Assembly (NCBI RefSeq): GCF_001673535.1
Contig: NZ_LZLY01000143.1
Coordinates: 36,925-100,924 of the forward strand
Length of the DNA stretch: 64,000 bases
Source: Mycobacterium sp. 1081908.1
GTDB lineage: Bacteria; Actinomycetota; Actinomycetes; Mycobacteriales; Mycobacteriaceae
Direction: 5' to 3'
Positions 1 to 8,099 of this stretch are shown one piece after another. Positions within the stretch are counted from its first letter, which is position 1. Every line of letters starts with the position of its first letter. The notes under the pieces are model-generated. The model was given only the letters and a program-made list of their open reading frames with translations, did not search any database and had not been told where the DNA came from. The position numbers and the translations under genes are program-made.

Positions 1-1
1 C

Positions 2-760
2 TACACCATCGCCATGTCCGCACTGCCAGGATTGTCCGCGGCGGCGGCAGGTTACGCCGTCCCGACGGCGGCTGCCGTCCCGACGGCGGCCGTCGCCACT
101 CCCAAACTGATCGACTTCGCCATGCGCCAAGTTCCAGCGGAGCAGATTCGAGCTGCCGGCTACGCCGGCGTCATCAACTACGTTTCGCTGTCGCGCCCCG
201 GCTCGTCCATGGGTGCCAAGCCGATCACCCGGCCTTACGCCGAGCAGCTGACCGCTGCCGGGCTGATGATCGTCAGCAATTACCAGTACGGCAAGCCAGG
301 CGGGACAGCACCATCGGACTTCAGACGCGGGTTCGACGGCGGCGTCGCCGATGCTCGCACCGCCTGGAAGCTGCATACCGCGGCGGGTGGCGGTCAGAGT
401 GCCCCGATCTTCTTCAGTGTCGACGAGGACATAAACCACGACACCTGGAACAACCTGGCACTCAAGTGGTTTCGCGGAATCAATTCGGTGCTGGGAGTGC
501 AGCGCACCGGCGTCTACGGCGGTCTCGATGTCTGCAAATGGGCCGCCGAGGACGGCGTCATCGGTAATTCGCGGACCCCCGGCCGCCGGTGGGCGTGGCA
601 GACGAAGGCCTGGTCCCACGGTCAGGTCGACCCCGCCGCGGTCCTCTACCAACGGGTGGTGAGCACGGCGTCGAACCCTGGCCCAGTAGTCGGCGGACTC
701 GAAGTCGACGTCAACGACGTCCTTGCCGACGATTGCGGTCAGTGGAACCTACATCCCTGA
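2..760 (+). CDS. DUF1906 glycoside-hydrolase-like secreted protein, 5' end cut by window
   Basis: The reading frame is open to the window edge. The first ATG inside is at 14, so the true start and probably a secretion signal lie upstream. The visible N-terminus is an Ala-rich segment (VPTAAAVPTAAVA, encoded by a short GC-rich tandem repeat), as after a signal peptide. The domain starting at LIDFAMRQVPAEQIRAAGY resembles the DUF1906 family (the family of M. tuberculosis Rv2525c, a Tat-exported cell-envelope protein with a glycoside-hydrolase-like TIM barrel). FSVDEDI and LEVDVND carry the acidic residues expected at the barrel's strand ends. Substrate is unknown. The family call is from memory of these motifs. 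Confidence 0.75.
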   Translation, partial: YTIAMSALPGLSAAAAGYAVPTAAAVPTAAVATPKLIDFAMRQVPAEQIRAAGYAGVINYVSLSRPGSSMGAKPITRPYAEQLTAAGLMIVSNYQYGKPGGTAPSDFRRGFDGGVADARTAWKLHTAAGGGQSAPIFFSVDEDINHDTWNNLALKWFRGINSVLGVQRTGVYGGLDVCKWAAEDGVIGNSRTPGRRWAWQTKAWSHGQVDPAAVLYQRVVSTASNPGPVVGGLEVDVNDVLADDCGQWNLHP

Positions 761-780
761 GCCTGGGGCGTCGTTATCCC

Positions 781-830
781 TCGTCAGCGAGCCTTGACTG
801 ACGATATAGTCGTATGTGACGATTTCGTCA
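781..830. promoter_or_regulatory. Repeated TCGTCA/TGACGA dyads and -10-like box before the P450
   Basis: TCGTCA (781-786) and TGACGA (799-804) form one inverted pair. TGACGATTTCGTCA (817-830) is a second, with 6-bp arms. Between them TATAGT (805-810) looks like a mycobacterial -10 and would place transcription start near 816-817. There an in-frame GTG could serve as a leaderless start for the P450 frame. The repeated half-site suggests operators, but the regulator is unknown. Confidence 0.35.
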
Positions 831-908
831 TCCGGGTGCGACCTACGCAGCACCCTCGTCCTGTCCGTGCACGCGGGCGGGCATCGACCTCAACAATTAA
901 GGCGATCT

Positions 909-2099
909 GTGGTGCACCGACCTCGCGACATTCCGTCATACCGGCCTGACGTCTACAGCACCTCGGCCATCCTCGACCCTTACCCGCACTACCGGACTCT
1001 GCGACGACTTGGCCCCCTCGTCTGGCTACCTCGCCGCCGGATGATCGCTCTGCCCCGGTACACCGAGTGCAAGGCCACCCTGCGAGCCGACGACGCGTAC
1101 CTCTCCGGACATGGCGTCGCCGCCAACGCTGCTGCCAACCGGTTGTCCCGCGGCACCACGCTCAACAGCGACGGCGCCGACCACGACCGGCGTCGCAAGC
1201 TCGTTGCCCACCGGCTGATGCCCAGGGCGCTGCGTGGAGTATCCGCCGCTGTGGAAGCCGCGGCGGGCGCCATCGTCGACGTCGCGCTCACCAGGGGCCG
1301 GGTCGACGGTGTCGCCGATCTGGCGACCGCGCTGCCGCTGGCTGTGGTCCCGGATCTGGTCGGCTGGCCGCAGGACCAACGCGAGCACCTGATTCCTTGG
1401 GCCGCCGCGACCTTCGACCTCCTCGGACCGCTCAACCGTCAGGCGATCCGAGCCATCCCGCGCAGCATGCAGATGCTGCGCTTCGCGCGTGCTGTAGTGC
1501 GTGACCGAAACGTCCTGCCCGGCAGCATGGCTCACGAACTCTTGGCTGCCGTCGATGAAGGCAATCTGTCGTTCGAGGACGTGCCGCCGCTGGTAATCGA
1601 CTACATCGCACCGTCGTTGGACACGACGATCAGCGCCATCTCCAGCGCGATCCACCTATTCGCGACCCACCCCGAGCAGTGGGAAGTCCTCAGAGCAGAA
1701 CCAGAGTTGCTGTCGAACGCGATCAACGAGGTGGTGCGGTACGAATCCCCTGTGCGGGCGTTCACGCGGAAGACCGCCCGCAATACCTCTATAGCCGGAA
1801 CGAACATCCCCGCCGGAACCCGATTACTGGTGCTGTATGCCTCGGCCAACCGCGACGAACGCGAATGGGAGACCTCTGAGGTGTTCGACATCCGCCGTGA
1901 CGCTGGACGGCACATCGGGTTCGGCAACGGCGCTCATGCCTGCGCCGGCCAGGGTCTCGCCAGGATGGAGACCGCCGCCATCCTCTCCGCGATGCTCGAA
2001 CGCGTCAAGCGCATCGAGGTCGACGGGACTCCAAAGTGGGCAGTCAACAACGTGATTCGGCGGCTCGAGGCGCTGCCGGTCAGGCTGATTGCGGCGTGA
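909..2099 (+). CDS. Cytochrome P450
   Basis: Soluble bacterial class P450 monooxygenase of about 396 residues, expected to take electrons from a ferredoxin/reductase pair. Visible family motifs: DPYPHYRTLR near residue 22; an I-helix oxygen-activation segment PSLDTT, where Pro-Ser replaces the usual Ala-Gly; K-helix ExxR in NEVVRYESP; and the heme-binding loop FGNGAHACAGQ with the ligand Cys near residue 345. GTG at 909 (or 912) puts DPYP where P450s usually have it. A leaderless GTG at 816 would add 31 low-complexity residues and cannot be excluded. Substrate and CYP family are not recognisable. It stands alone, so neighbours give no clue. Confidence 0.85.
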   Translation: MVHRPRDIPSYRPDVYSTSAILDPYPHYRTLRRLGPLVWLPRRRMIALPRYTECKATLRADDAYLSGHGVAANAAANRLSRGTTLNSDGADHDRRRKLVAHRLMPRALRGVSAAVEAAAGAIVDVALTRGRVDGVADLATALPLAVVPDLVGWPQDQREHLIPWAAATFDLLGPLNRQAIRAIPRSMQMLRFARAVVRDRNVLPGSMAHELLAAVDEGNLSFEDVPPLVIDYIAPSLDTTISAISSAIHLFATHPEQWEVLRAEPELLSNAINEVVRYESPVRAFTRKTARNTSIAGTNIPAGTRLLVLYASANRDEREWETSEVFDIRRDAGRHIGFGNGAHACAGQGLARMETAAILSAMLERVKRIEVDGTPKWAVNNVIRRLEALPVRLIAA

Positions 2100-2329
2100 C
2101 CTCGTTGCCGGACAGCCCAGGCATCGCCTTTGTCGGCCGGCGCGCACATGTGCCCGGCAGCGCGTCGCCCGAATCACCCCGGACGGCCCGACAATGGTCG
2201 AGCCACAGCTCCCTGCGCGGACCAACTCACCTACCGATTCGCCTCACCTCGGCCTGACGAGCTGGTGGGAGCGGGGCGCGAAGGGCCACTCCGTCAGTCA
2301 ACGAGCGCCCGAATGAATGCTGTCTTGCT

Positions 2330-2405
2330 TGGTGGAGCTAAGGGGACTCGAACCCCTGACCCCCACACTGCCAGTGTGGTGCGCTACCAGCTGCGCCATA
2401 GCCCC
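2330..2405 (-). tRNA. tRNA-Ala (anticodon GGC), CCA encoded
   Basis: Read on the minus strand from 2405: acceptor GGGGCTA pairs with TAGCTCC (one G-U pair). The anticodon loop CTGGCAG sits on a CCACA/TGTGG stem and gives anticodon GGC. The T loop GGTTCGAGTCCC is canonical. Discriminator A is at 2333 and CCA is genomically encoded at 2330-2332. Without CCA the gene is 73 nt. Confidence 0.95.
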
Positions 2406-2458
2406 AAGTCGTGCCCATCGAAGCTACACCACCCGCTACCGTCCTTCAAAGTTGCTGG

Positions 2459-3685
2459 TCAGACGGGCTCGAGCGCCGTACGCGTCTCCGGCGCCGGCAC
2501 CCAGGCGACGGCGGCGATCAACAGGACAACCCCGCTGATTGCGAACGCCCAGCCGTAGCTCAGCCGCTCGGCGACCCAGCCGACCGCTATCGAGCCGACG
2601 ATCGCGCCCAGATCCGACGCCATCTGCACCGCGGCCACCGGAGTGCCCGCGCGCGCCTCCCTGCCGAGGATGTCGGCGACGGCGGCCTGCATCGGCGACA
2701 TGAAGATGCCCGTCGTCACACCGGACAGGCACCCGACCGCCATGAACGCCGGCAGCGACGTCGCGACGCCCAGCCCGGCGGTGGCCACACCGGACGCCGC
2801 CAGGCCGACGATCAACAACGTGCGCCGCCCCATCCGATCGGACAGGTAGCCGCTGGGGATGACCGCCAGGGCGTTGCCGGCCGCGAACGCGGCGAGCACC
2901 ACGCCGATGACGCCGACGCTTCGGCCCATGACGTCGGAAATGAACAGCGGGACAAGCGCGACGCGCAGCCCGAACGCCGACCATCCCATCGCAAAATTCG
3001 ACAACAGCGCCGACCGATACGCGCGGAACCCCAACGCCTCACGGATCGTCACCGTCGATCGCGTCGGCGGCAGGGGCGCGGCCAGCGCCGAGTTCCGCAA
3101 CCCGTAGAACAGCACCACCACCACACCCAACAGTGCGACGCCGTAGACGATGAACGGAGCCGTCAGCCCCCAGCCCGCGGTCAGCGCGCCGACCGCCGGC
3201 CCGCCGACCGCGCCGATCATGAACGAACTGGTGAAAATGCCCGCGATTCGCCCGCGCGCATCGGGCGGGCTGATGTGGATCATCAGTCCCAGCGCCGAGA
3301 CGTAAAACAGCGTCGACCCCACGCCGCTGATGGCGCGGAAAAGCAACAGTTGCCAGTACGCCTGCGAGAACGCACACGCGGCCGTCGACACCGCCACGAT
3401 CAGCAAACCACCGATGTAGATCCGCCGTTCGCCCAACCGTTGTGCCAACAGTCCGCTTATCGGTGCGAAACACAGTCGGGTCAACGAGAAGACGGTGACC
3501 AAGAAAGTCACCGCCTCGATGCTGACCCCGAACGTGCGGGCGAAGGTGGGCATCGCCGGCGAAATGACGCCGTAGCCCAGTGCCACCATGATGTTGGCCC
3601 AGCTGAGGATCCAGACTTCGCGCGGAAGCCGCGCAGAAGAAGAGCCGCGTCCCCCCGGGCGGGCAAGTCGGAGGGAACAAGTCAC
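2459..3685 (-). CDS. MFS transporter (drug/metabolite exporter type)
   Basis: About 408 residues with the hydrophobic periodicity of a 12-helix major facilitator. The loop after helix 2 (GLLAQRLGERR) and its second-half counterpart SGYLSDRMGRRTLL carry the MFS signature G-x-x-x-D-R-x-G-R-R. The start is GTG at 3685, which overlaps the TGA of the upstream phosphoglucomutase gene by 4 bp (GTGA), so the two are translationally coupled. The N-terminal 25 residues are Arg-rich and cytoplasmic. Substrate cannot be told from sequence; the coupling does not by itself imply a sugar-phosphate link. Confidence 0.8.
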   Translation of the reverse strand: MTCSLRLARPGGRGSSSARLPREVWILSWANIMVALGYGVISPAMPTFARTFGVSIEAVTFLVTVFSLTRLCFAPISGLLAQRLGERRIYIGGLLIVAVSTAACAFSQAYWQLLLFRAISGVGSTLFYVSALGLMIHISPPDARGRIAGIFTSSFMIGAVGGPAVGALTAGWGLTAPFIVYGVALLGVVVVLFYGLRNSALAAPLPPTRSTVTIREALGFRAYRSALLSNFAMGWSAFGLRVALVPLFISDVMGRSVGVIGVVLAAFAAGNALAVIPSGYLSDRMGRRTLLIVGLAASGVATAGLGVATSLPAFMAVGCLSGVTTGIFMSPMQAAVADILGREARAGTPVAAVQMASDLGAIVGSIAVGWVAERLSYGWAFAISGVVLLIAAVAWVPAPETRTALEPV

Positions 3686-5322
3686 CCAATGACTTTATTA
3701 ACCACCTCGCGCGCGGCTTCCTGCACCTCGGCCAAATGCTCAGATCCGTTGAACGATTCCGCGTAAATCTTGTAGACGTCCTCGGTGCCCGACGGCCGCG
3801 CAGCAAACCATGCATTGGCGGTCGTCACCTTCAGCCCGCCCAGTGGCGCACCGTTGCCGGGGGCGCTGGTCAGCTTGCCGGTGATCGGCTCCCCCGCGAG
3901 CTCGGTGGCGGTCACCTCGTCCGGCGAGAGCTTGGCAAGGCGCGCCTTCTGGTCCCGGTCGGCCGGCGCGTCGACGCGCGCGTAGAACGGCGTGCCGTAC
4001 TCGTCGGTCAGCTCCCGATAGCGCTGCGACGGGCTCAAACCGGTGGCCGCCAGGATCTCCGAGGCCAGCAGCGCCAGGATGATGCCGTCCTTGTCGGTAG
4101 TCCACACCGAGCCGTCACGCCGCAGGAACGACGCCCCCGCCGATTCCTCGCCGCCGAAGCCGATGGTGCCGCCGATGAGGCCGTCGACGAACCACTTGAA
4201 CCCGACCGGCACCTCGACGAGCTTGCGGCCGATGCCGGCCACCACCCGGTCGATGATCGACGAACTGACCGCCGTCTTCCCAACGCCGATGCCGTCCGGC
4301 CACAAGGGGCGGTGGGTATAGAGGTAGTCGATCGCCACCGCCAGATAGTGATTCGGGTTCAGCAGCCCCTCGTCGGGCGTGACGATCCCGTGCCGGTCGG
4401 AGTCGGCGTCGTTGCCGGTGGCGATCTGGTAGCGGTCCGAGGTGGCGATGACGCGGATGAGCCCAGCCATCGCGTCCGGCGAGCTGCAGTCCATCCGGAT
4501 CTTGCCGTCGTGGTCGAGGGTCATGAACCGCCACGTCGCGTCGACCAACGGGTTGACGACGGTCAGGTCCAGGCCATGCCGCTGGGCGATCTCGCCCCAA
4601 TAGTCCACGCTGGCGCCGCCGAGCGGGTCTGCGCCGATGCGCACCCCGGCCTCGCGGATGGCGGCGACGTCCACCACGTTGGGTAGGTCGTCGACATAGG
4701 TGCCCAGATAGTCGTAGCGCTCGACGCTTCCCAGCGCGCGGGACAGCGGGACCCGCTTCACCTCCGCACCCCTGGCGCGCAGAATCTCGTTGGCCCGCTT
4801 GGCGATTGCGTTGGTCGCGTCGCTGTCCGCCGGGCCCCCGTTGGGGGGGTTGTACTTGAAACCGCCGTCGGGCGGCGGGTTGTGCGACGGCGTGACGACG
4901 ATCCCGTCGGCCAGCCCGTCAGTGCGGCCGCGGTTGTGGGTCAGGATGGCGTGGCTGACGGCCGGCGTCGGCGTGTAGCGGTCGCGCGAATCGATCATCA
5001 CGACGACGTCGTTGGCGGCCAGTACCTCCAGCGCCGACACCCACGCCGGTTCCGAAAGTCCGTGGGTGTCGCGGCCGATGAACAGCGGTCCCGTGGTGCC
5101 GTGAGCGGCGCGGTATTCGACGATGGCCTGGGTGATGGCCAGGATGTGCGCCTCGTTGAATGCGCCGTTGAGCGCCGACCCGCGGTGACCCGATGTGCCG
5201 AACACCACCTGCTGCGCAACGTCGTCCGGGTCGGGCTCGATCGAGTAATACGCCGTCACCAGGTGAGGCAGGTCGACGAGGTCTTCGGGCTGGGCCGGCT
5301 GACCGGCGCGCGGGTGGGCCAT
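3682..5322 (-). CDS. pgm: Phosphoglucomutase (alpha-D-glucose phosphate-specific)
   Basis: Interconverts glucose-1-phosphate and glucose-6-phosphate in the cytosol, feeding UDP-glucose, trehalose and glycogen synthesis. 546 residues, the usual length for the PgmA type. The phosphoserine loop is seen in VVTPSHNPPPDGG (TxSHNP). The Mg-binding loop DADSDRHG and the sugar-binding loop GGEESAGASF are intact. The C-terminal phosphate-binding domain ends RPSGTEDVYKIYAESF. ATG at 5322 gives MAHPRAGQPAQPEDLVDLPH, matching the M. tuberculosis Rv3068c N-terminus; a TTG three codons upstream is less likely. It overlaps the downstream MFS gene by 4 bp. Confidence 0.95.
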   Translation of the reverse strand: MAHPRAGQPAQPEDLVDLPHLVTAYYSIEPDPDDVAQQVVFGTSGHRGSALNGAFNEAHILAITQAIVEYRAAHGTTGPLFIGRDTHGLSEPAWVSALEVLAANDVVVMIDSRDRYTPTPAVSHAILTHNRGRTDGLADGIVVTPSHNPPPDGGFKYNPPNGGPADSDATNAIAKRANEILRARGAEVKRVPLSRALGSVERYDYLGTYVDDLPNVVDVAAIREAGVRIGADPLGGASVDYWGEIAQRHGLDLTVVNPLVDATWRFMTLDHDGKIRMDCSSPDAMAGLIRVIATSDRYQIATGNDADSDRHGIVTPDEGLLNPNHYLAVAIDYLYTHRPLWPDGIGVGKTAVSSSIIDRVVAGIGRKLVEVPVGFKWFVDGLIGGTIGFGGEESAGASFLRRDGSVWTTDKDGIILALLASEILAATGLSPSQRYRELTDEYGTPFYARVDAPADRDQKARLAKLSPDEVTATELAGEPITGKLTSAPGNGAPLGGLKVTTANAWFAARPSGTEDVYKIYAESFNGSEHLAEVQEAAREVVNKVIG

Positions 5323-5402
5323 GGTTATCAATTCTGCGCGTTGCTGCAGTCGCGTGTCCCTCTATGCTGCGAAGCGTTCATCCGCTGGAAAGGAAGCGAT
5401 GC

Positions 5403-5801
5403 GTGGCACGACCCGACTATCGCGAGCTGGCCGCGGTTTTCGTCGGCGGCGCGATCGGCGCCCTGGCCCGCGCGGCGCTGAGCACCGTCCTGGTCCGCGA
5501 CACCGGCCAGTGGCCGTGGCCCACGTTCATCGTCAACATCGTCGGCGCCGCGCTGGTCGGTTACTTCACCACCCGGCTGCTGGAGCGGCTGCCGGTGTCG
5601 AGTTACCGCCGCCCGCTGCTCGGCACCGGATTCTGTGGCGGCTTAACGACTTTCTCGACGATGCAGGTCGAAACCGTGCGGATGATCGAGCACGGCCACT
5701 GGGTCATGGCCGCGGCCTACACCATCAGCAGCATCGTGCTGGGGTTCCTGGCCGTCTACCTCGCCACTGCTTTCGTTCGCCGAGTGCGGGTGCGCAGATG
5801 A
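5403..5801 (+). CDS. crcB1: Fluoride ion channel CrcB/FluC, subunit 1
   Basis: 132-residue, four-helix membrane protein that expels F-. FluC motifs are present: GALARAALST in helix 1, PTFIVNIVGAALVGYF in helix 2 and the phenylalanine-box helix GFCGGLTTFSTMQVE. GTG at 5403 follows a purine-rich GGAAAGGAAG, giving VARPDYREL; longer in-frame starts have no such site. The second crcB follows with a 4-bp ATGA overlap. Paired short fluC genes usually form hetero-oligomers or antiparallel dimers. Orthologous position: Rv3069. Confidence 0.9.
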   Translation: MARPDYRELAAVFVGGAIGALARAALSTVLVRDTGQWPWPTFIVNIVGAALVGYFTTRLLERLPVSSYRRPLLGTGFCGGLTTFSTMQVETVRMIEHGHWVMAAAYTISSIVLGFLAVYLATAFVRRVRVRR

Positions 5802-6166
5802 CGACCGTCCTGGTCTGGTCCGGCGTCGCGCTCGTCGGCGGCATCGGCTCGGTGCTGCGGTTCGTGATCGACCGCGCGGTGGCCCGCCGGGCGGCCCGGG
5901 CTTTTCCGTTCGGGACGCTGGCGGTCAACATCAGCGGCGCCTTCCTGTTGGGTTTCCTCGGGGAGCTGACGCTGAGCAAGGACGCGGCGCTGGTCGCGGG
6001 GACCGGCTTCGTGGGCGCGTACACCACCTTTTCCACGTGGATGCTCGAAACGCAGCGCCTCGGCGAGGAGCGCCAGACGTGGACGGCGCTGGCCAACATC
6101 GTCGTCAGCGCCGCGCTTGGCATCGCCGCCGTGGTGCTCGGGCAGTGGGTGGCGTCGCAGGTTTGA
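5798..6166 (+). CDS. crcB2: Fluoride ion channel CrcB/FluC, subunit 2
   Basis: 122 residues with the same fold as the preceding subunit: GSVLRFVIDR in helix 1, PFGTLAVNISGAFLLGFLGE, and the phenylalanine-box GFVGAYTTFSTWMLE. The ATG at 5798 overlaps the TGA of crcB1 (ATGA), so the two products are made together in the membrane. Orthologous position: Rv3070. In M. tuberculosis a DUF190 gene (Rv3071) follows; here a GNAT gene on the other strand occupies that place. Confidence 0.9.
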   Translation: MTTVLVWSGVALVGGIGSVLRFVIDRAVARRAARAFPFGTLAVNISGAFLLGFLGELTLSKDAALVAGTGFVGAYTTFSTWMLETQRLGEERQTWTALANIVVSAALGIAAVVLGQWVASQV

Positions 6167-6175
6167 GCCCGGCGC

Positions 6176-6805
6176 TCAGGCCTCGCGGAGCTTGGGCACG
6201 TCGTCGGGGGTGCGGGGCAGCGCATACAGCGCCATCCGGCGATTCGACATGTCGTGCTCGCCCAGGAATACGCAACCGGCGCGCTCGCAGAATCGCCGCG
6301 CCGCCTTGTTCCGGTAATCGGGATCGAACATGATCCGGCGACACCGCGGTTCCTGGCCGAGCACGCTGGCCACGAAGTGGGGCAGCACGTACCCGGCGAT
6401 CCCCCGATTCACGAACTCTTCGTCGGCGATGGCGGCATGTATCCCCAAGTCGTAGGGGTCTGCCTCGTAGCGGGTTGCAATGGAATCCTTTGCGGCCCGG
6501 TACAATTCGATGTAAGCGTGGTCTTGCCCGTCCTGGCTGGCGAAAAAGGGCCGGGAATAACTGCCGTCGAGTTGCGCACTGAGGTATCGGTGCCACCGCT
6601 GGGCCGGCCACGCGTATTCCCATGATTCGGCGAGGGCGGGCCGGTTCATCCACTCCGAGATCATCTCGGCGTCGGCGTCCGGGTCGGCAAGCCGGAAAGC
6701 GTATGGTGCGGGGACCTCGGCGACGCCGGGCGGCGCCGGCACGCGACGCACCTCGTCGCTGATATCGGTCAGTTCCCGCGGGAGGATCACTTCGGGTTCG
6801 CTCAT
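6176..6805 (-). CDS. GNAT acyltransferase related to lysine N-acyltransferase MbtK
   Basis: 209 residues. The C-terminal two-thirds follow the siderophore-type acyltransferase pattern (Acetyltransf_8, MbtK/Rv1347c): SEWMNRPALAESWEY, HAYIELYRAAKD, DPYDLGIHAAIADEEFVNRG and the acyl-CoA segment PRCRRIMFDPDYRNKAAR ending FLGEHDMSNRRMALYAL. MbtK acylates the hydroxylysine of mycobactin. No mycobactin genes lie nearby, so this may be a paralog with a different amine substrate. ATG at 6805 is preferred over an upstream in-frame codon at 6841, which would overlap the LLM gene further. It ends 10 bp from the convergent crcB2. Confidence 0.75.
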   Translation of the reverse strand: MSEPEVILPRELTDISDEVRRVPAPPGVAEVPAPYAFRLADPDADAEMISEWMNRPALAESWEYAWPAQRWHRYLSAQLDGSYSRPFFASQDGQDHAYIELYRAAKDSIATRYEADPYDLGIHAAIADEEFVNRGIAGYVLPHFVASVLGQEPRCRRIMFDPDYRNKAARRFCERAGCVFLGEHDMSNRRMALYALPRTPDDVPKLREA

Positions 6806-6819
6806 ATCAAACGCGCAGC

Positions 6820-7686
6820 CTACCCAAGCGCCCCGATCCACTTGTCGGCCAGCGCGGAAACCCAGCCGGCGACGGCGTCCGGGCGATCAGGCGGCGCCGC
6901 CACCAGGACCAGTTCGTCGACGCCGGCTTCGGCGAGCGCGCCGATGTCGTCGACACCCGGATCGCGCAGCGCCACCGACACCGACAGCTCCGCGCGGTCG
7001 CGCCCCGCCTCGGCACACAGCCGCTCGAGCGTGTCCATGCGTTCGCGTACGGCGGCCGGCCCGTCGACGTTAAACCCGTACCAGCCATCGCCCCAGGCGG
7101 CCACGCGCCGCAGGGCCGCATCGCTGTTGCCGCCGAGCACAATTGGGATGCGCCGCAACGGCTTTGGGTTGACCCGGATCGCATCGAAGCGGACGAATTC
7201 GCCGTCGAACGACGCGACGTCGTCGCGCCACAACGTGCGCATCGCCGACACGTATTCGGCGGTGCGCGCGGCGCGGTGTTCGAACGGCACCCCGAGCGCG
7301 GCGAATTCCTCTTTGGACCATCCGACGCCCACGCCCAGCGTCAGCCGCCCACCGCTCAGCCGGTCCAGGCTGGCGGCCTGCTTGGCCACCACCACCGGGT
7401 TGTGTTCGGGGAGCAGCAGCACGCCCGTCGCCAGGCCGATCCGGGACGACGCGGCGGCGGCGAAGCTCAGCGCGATCATCGGGTCGAGCCAATCCGCTTG
7501 CGCTGGAACGGCTATGACGCCGTCGTCGGAATAGGGGTAACGGGACGCGGGTCGATCCACCATGACGACGTGTTCACCGGCCCAGAGCGTGGAAAAGCCG
7601 CAACTGTCCGCGGCGGATGCGACGGCATCGATCACCGCCCGATCGGCACCGGTTCCGATTCCCAGCGCGTGCAATCCCAACCGCAT
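6820..7686 (-). CDS. LLM-class F420-dependent oxidoreductase
   Basis: 288-residue luciferase-like TIM-barrel flavin/F420 enzyme. Visible hallmarks are the N-terminal strand MRLGLHALGIGTG, the segment DPMIALSFAAAASSRIGLATGVLLLPEHNPV and the cofactor-site stretch LDRLSGGRLTLGVGVGWSKEEF, typical of mycobacterial TIGR03619-like proteins. It corresponds by position to Rv3072c. The start lies 1 bp after the stop of the upstream DUF488 gene, so they form an operon. Substrate unknown. Confidence 0.85.
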   Translation of the reverse strand: MRLGLHALGIGTGADRAVIDAVASAADSCGFSTLWAGEHVVMVDRPASRYPYSDDGVIAVPAQADWLDPMIALSFAAAASSRIGLATGVLLLPEHNPVVVAKQAASLDRLSGGRLTLGVGVGWSKEEFAALGVPFEHRAARTAEYVSAMRTLWRDDVASFDGEFVRFDAIRVNPKPLRRIPIVLGGNSDAALRRVAAWGDGWYGFNVDGPAAVRERMDTLERLCAEAGRDRAELSVSVALRDPGVDDIGALAEAGVDELVLVAAPPDRPDAVAGWVSALADKWIGALG

Positions 7687-7687
7687 T

Positions 7688-8044
7688 TCAATTGCCTTTG
7701 AGAAGCTTCGCCAGCACCGCCGCGTGACTGCCGTCGACCTCGCGAGCGGCGGTCACCAGAGTCACGACGCCGCGTCCGGCCAGCTTTCGCAGCTCCGCCA
7801 GGGCCGCACTGTCATGCAGCTCGTCGGTGTAGCGCGCCTGGAATTCGTCGAACCGTTCCAGGTCATGGTGGTACCACTCGCGCAGGTCCTTCGACGGCGC
7901 GACGTCCTTGCACCAGATGCCCACGCGGGGGTCGTCCTTGCGAACCCCCCGTGGCCAGATGCGATCCACCAGCACGCGCTGCCCGTCGTCGGGATCGAGA
8001 TCGTCATACACGCGCGCCACCCGAATGCGGTTCTTGGCGCTCAT
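7688..8044 (-). CDS. DUF488 family protein
   Basis: 118 residues of the small DUF488 type: RIRVARVYDDL, VDRIWPRGVRKDDP with the conserved W-P-R-G, DVAPSKDLREWYHHD and FQARYTDEL. Function is unknown (YeaO-like). Orthologous position Rv3073c. It heads a two-gene unit with the LLM oxidoreductase. The 47-bp gap to the divergent 13E12 gene must hold both promoters. On the minus strand a TAGCCT box six bases before the ATG would give a leaderless mRNA. Confidence 0.85.
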   Translation of the reverse strand: MSAKNRIRVARVYDDLDPDDGQRVLVDRIWPRGVRKDDPRVGIWCKDVAPSKDLREWYHHDLERFDEFQARYTDELHDSAALAELRKLAGRGVVTLVTAAREVDGSHAAVLAKLLKGN

Positions 8045-8078
8045 GGGCTCAGGCTAGCGATCGTGTCGGTGGCTCGGG

Positions 8079-8099
8079 TATACTCGAACACATGTTCGA
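8079..8099 (+). promoter_or_regulatory. SOS-type promoter: TATACT -10 and perfect LexA box over the start codon
   Basis: TATACT (8079-8084) is a strong -10 hexamer. Immediately after it lies TCGAACACATGTTCGA (8084-8099), a perfect palindrome matching the mycobacterial LexA/SOS consensus TCGAAC-N4-GTTCGA. The gene's ATG (8092-8094) sits inside the palindrome, about where transcription should begin, so the transcript is probably leaderless and LexA would block initiation directly. Confidence 0.85.

Noticed and set aside
2411..3766. 451-codon open frame on the + strand opposite the MFS gene
   Set aside because: Arg/Asp/Gln-rich low-complexity translation with no domain; a shadow of the minus-strand transporter in GC-rich DNA.
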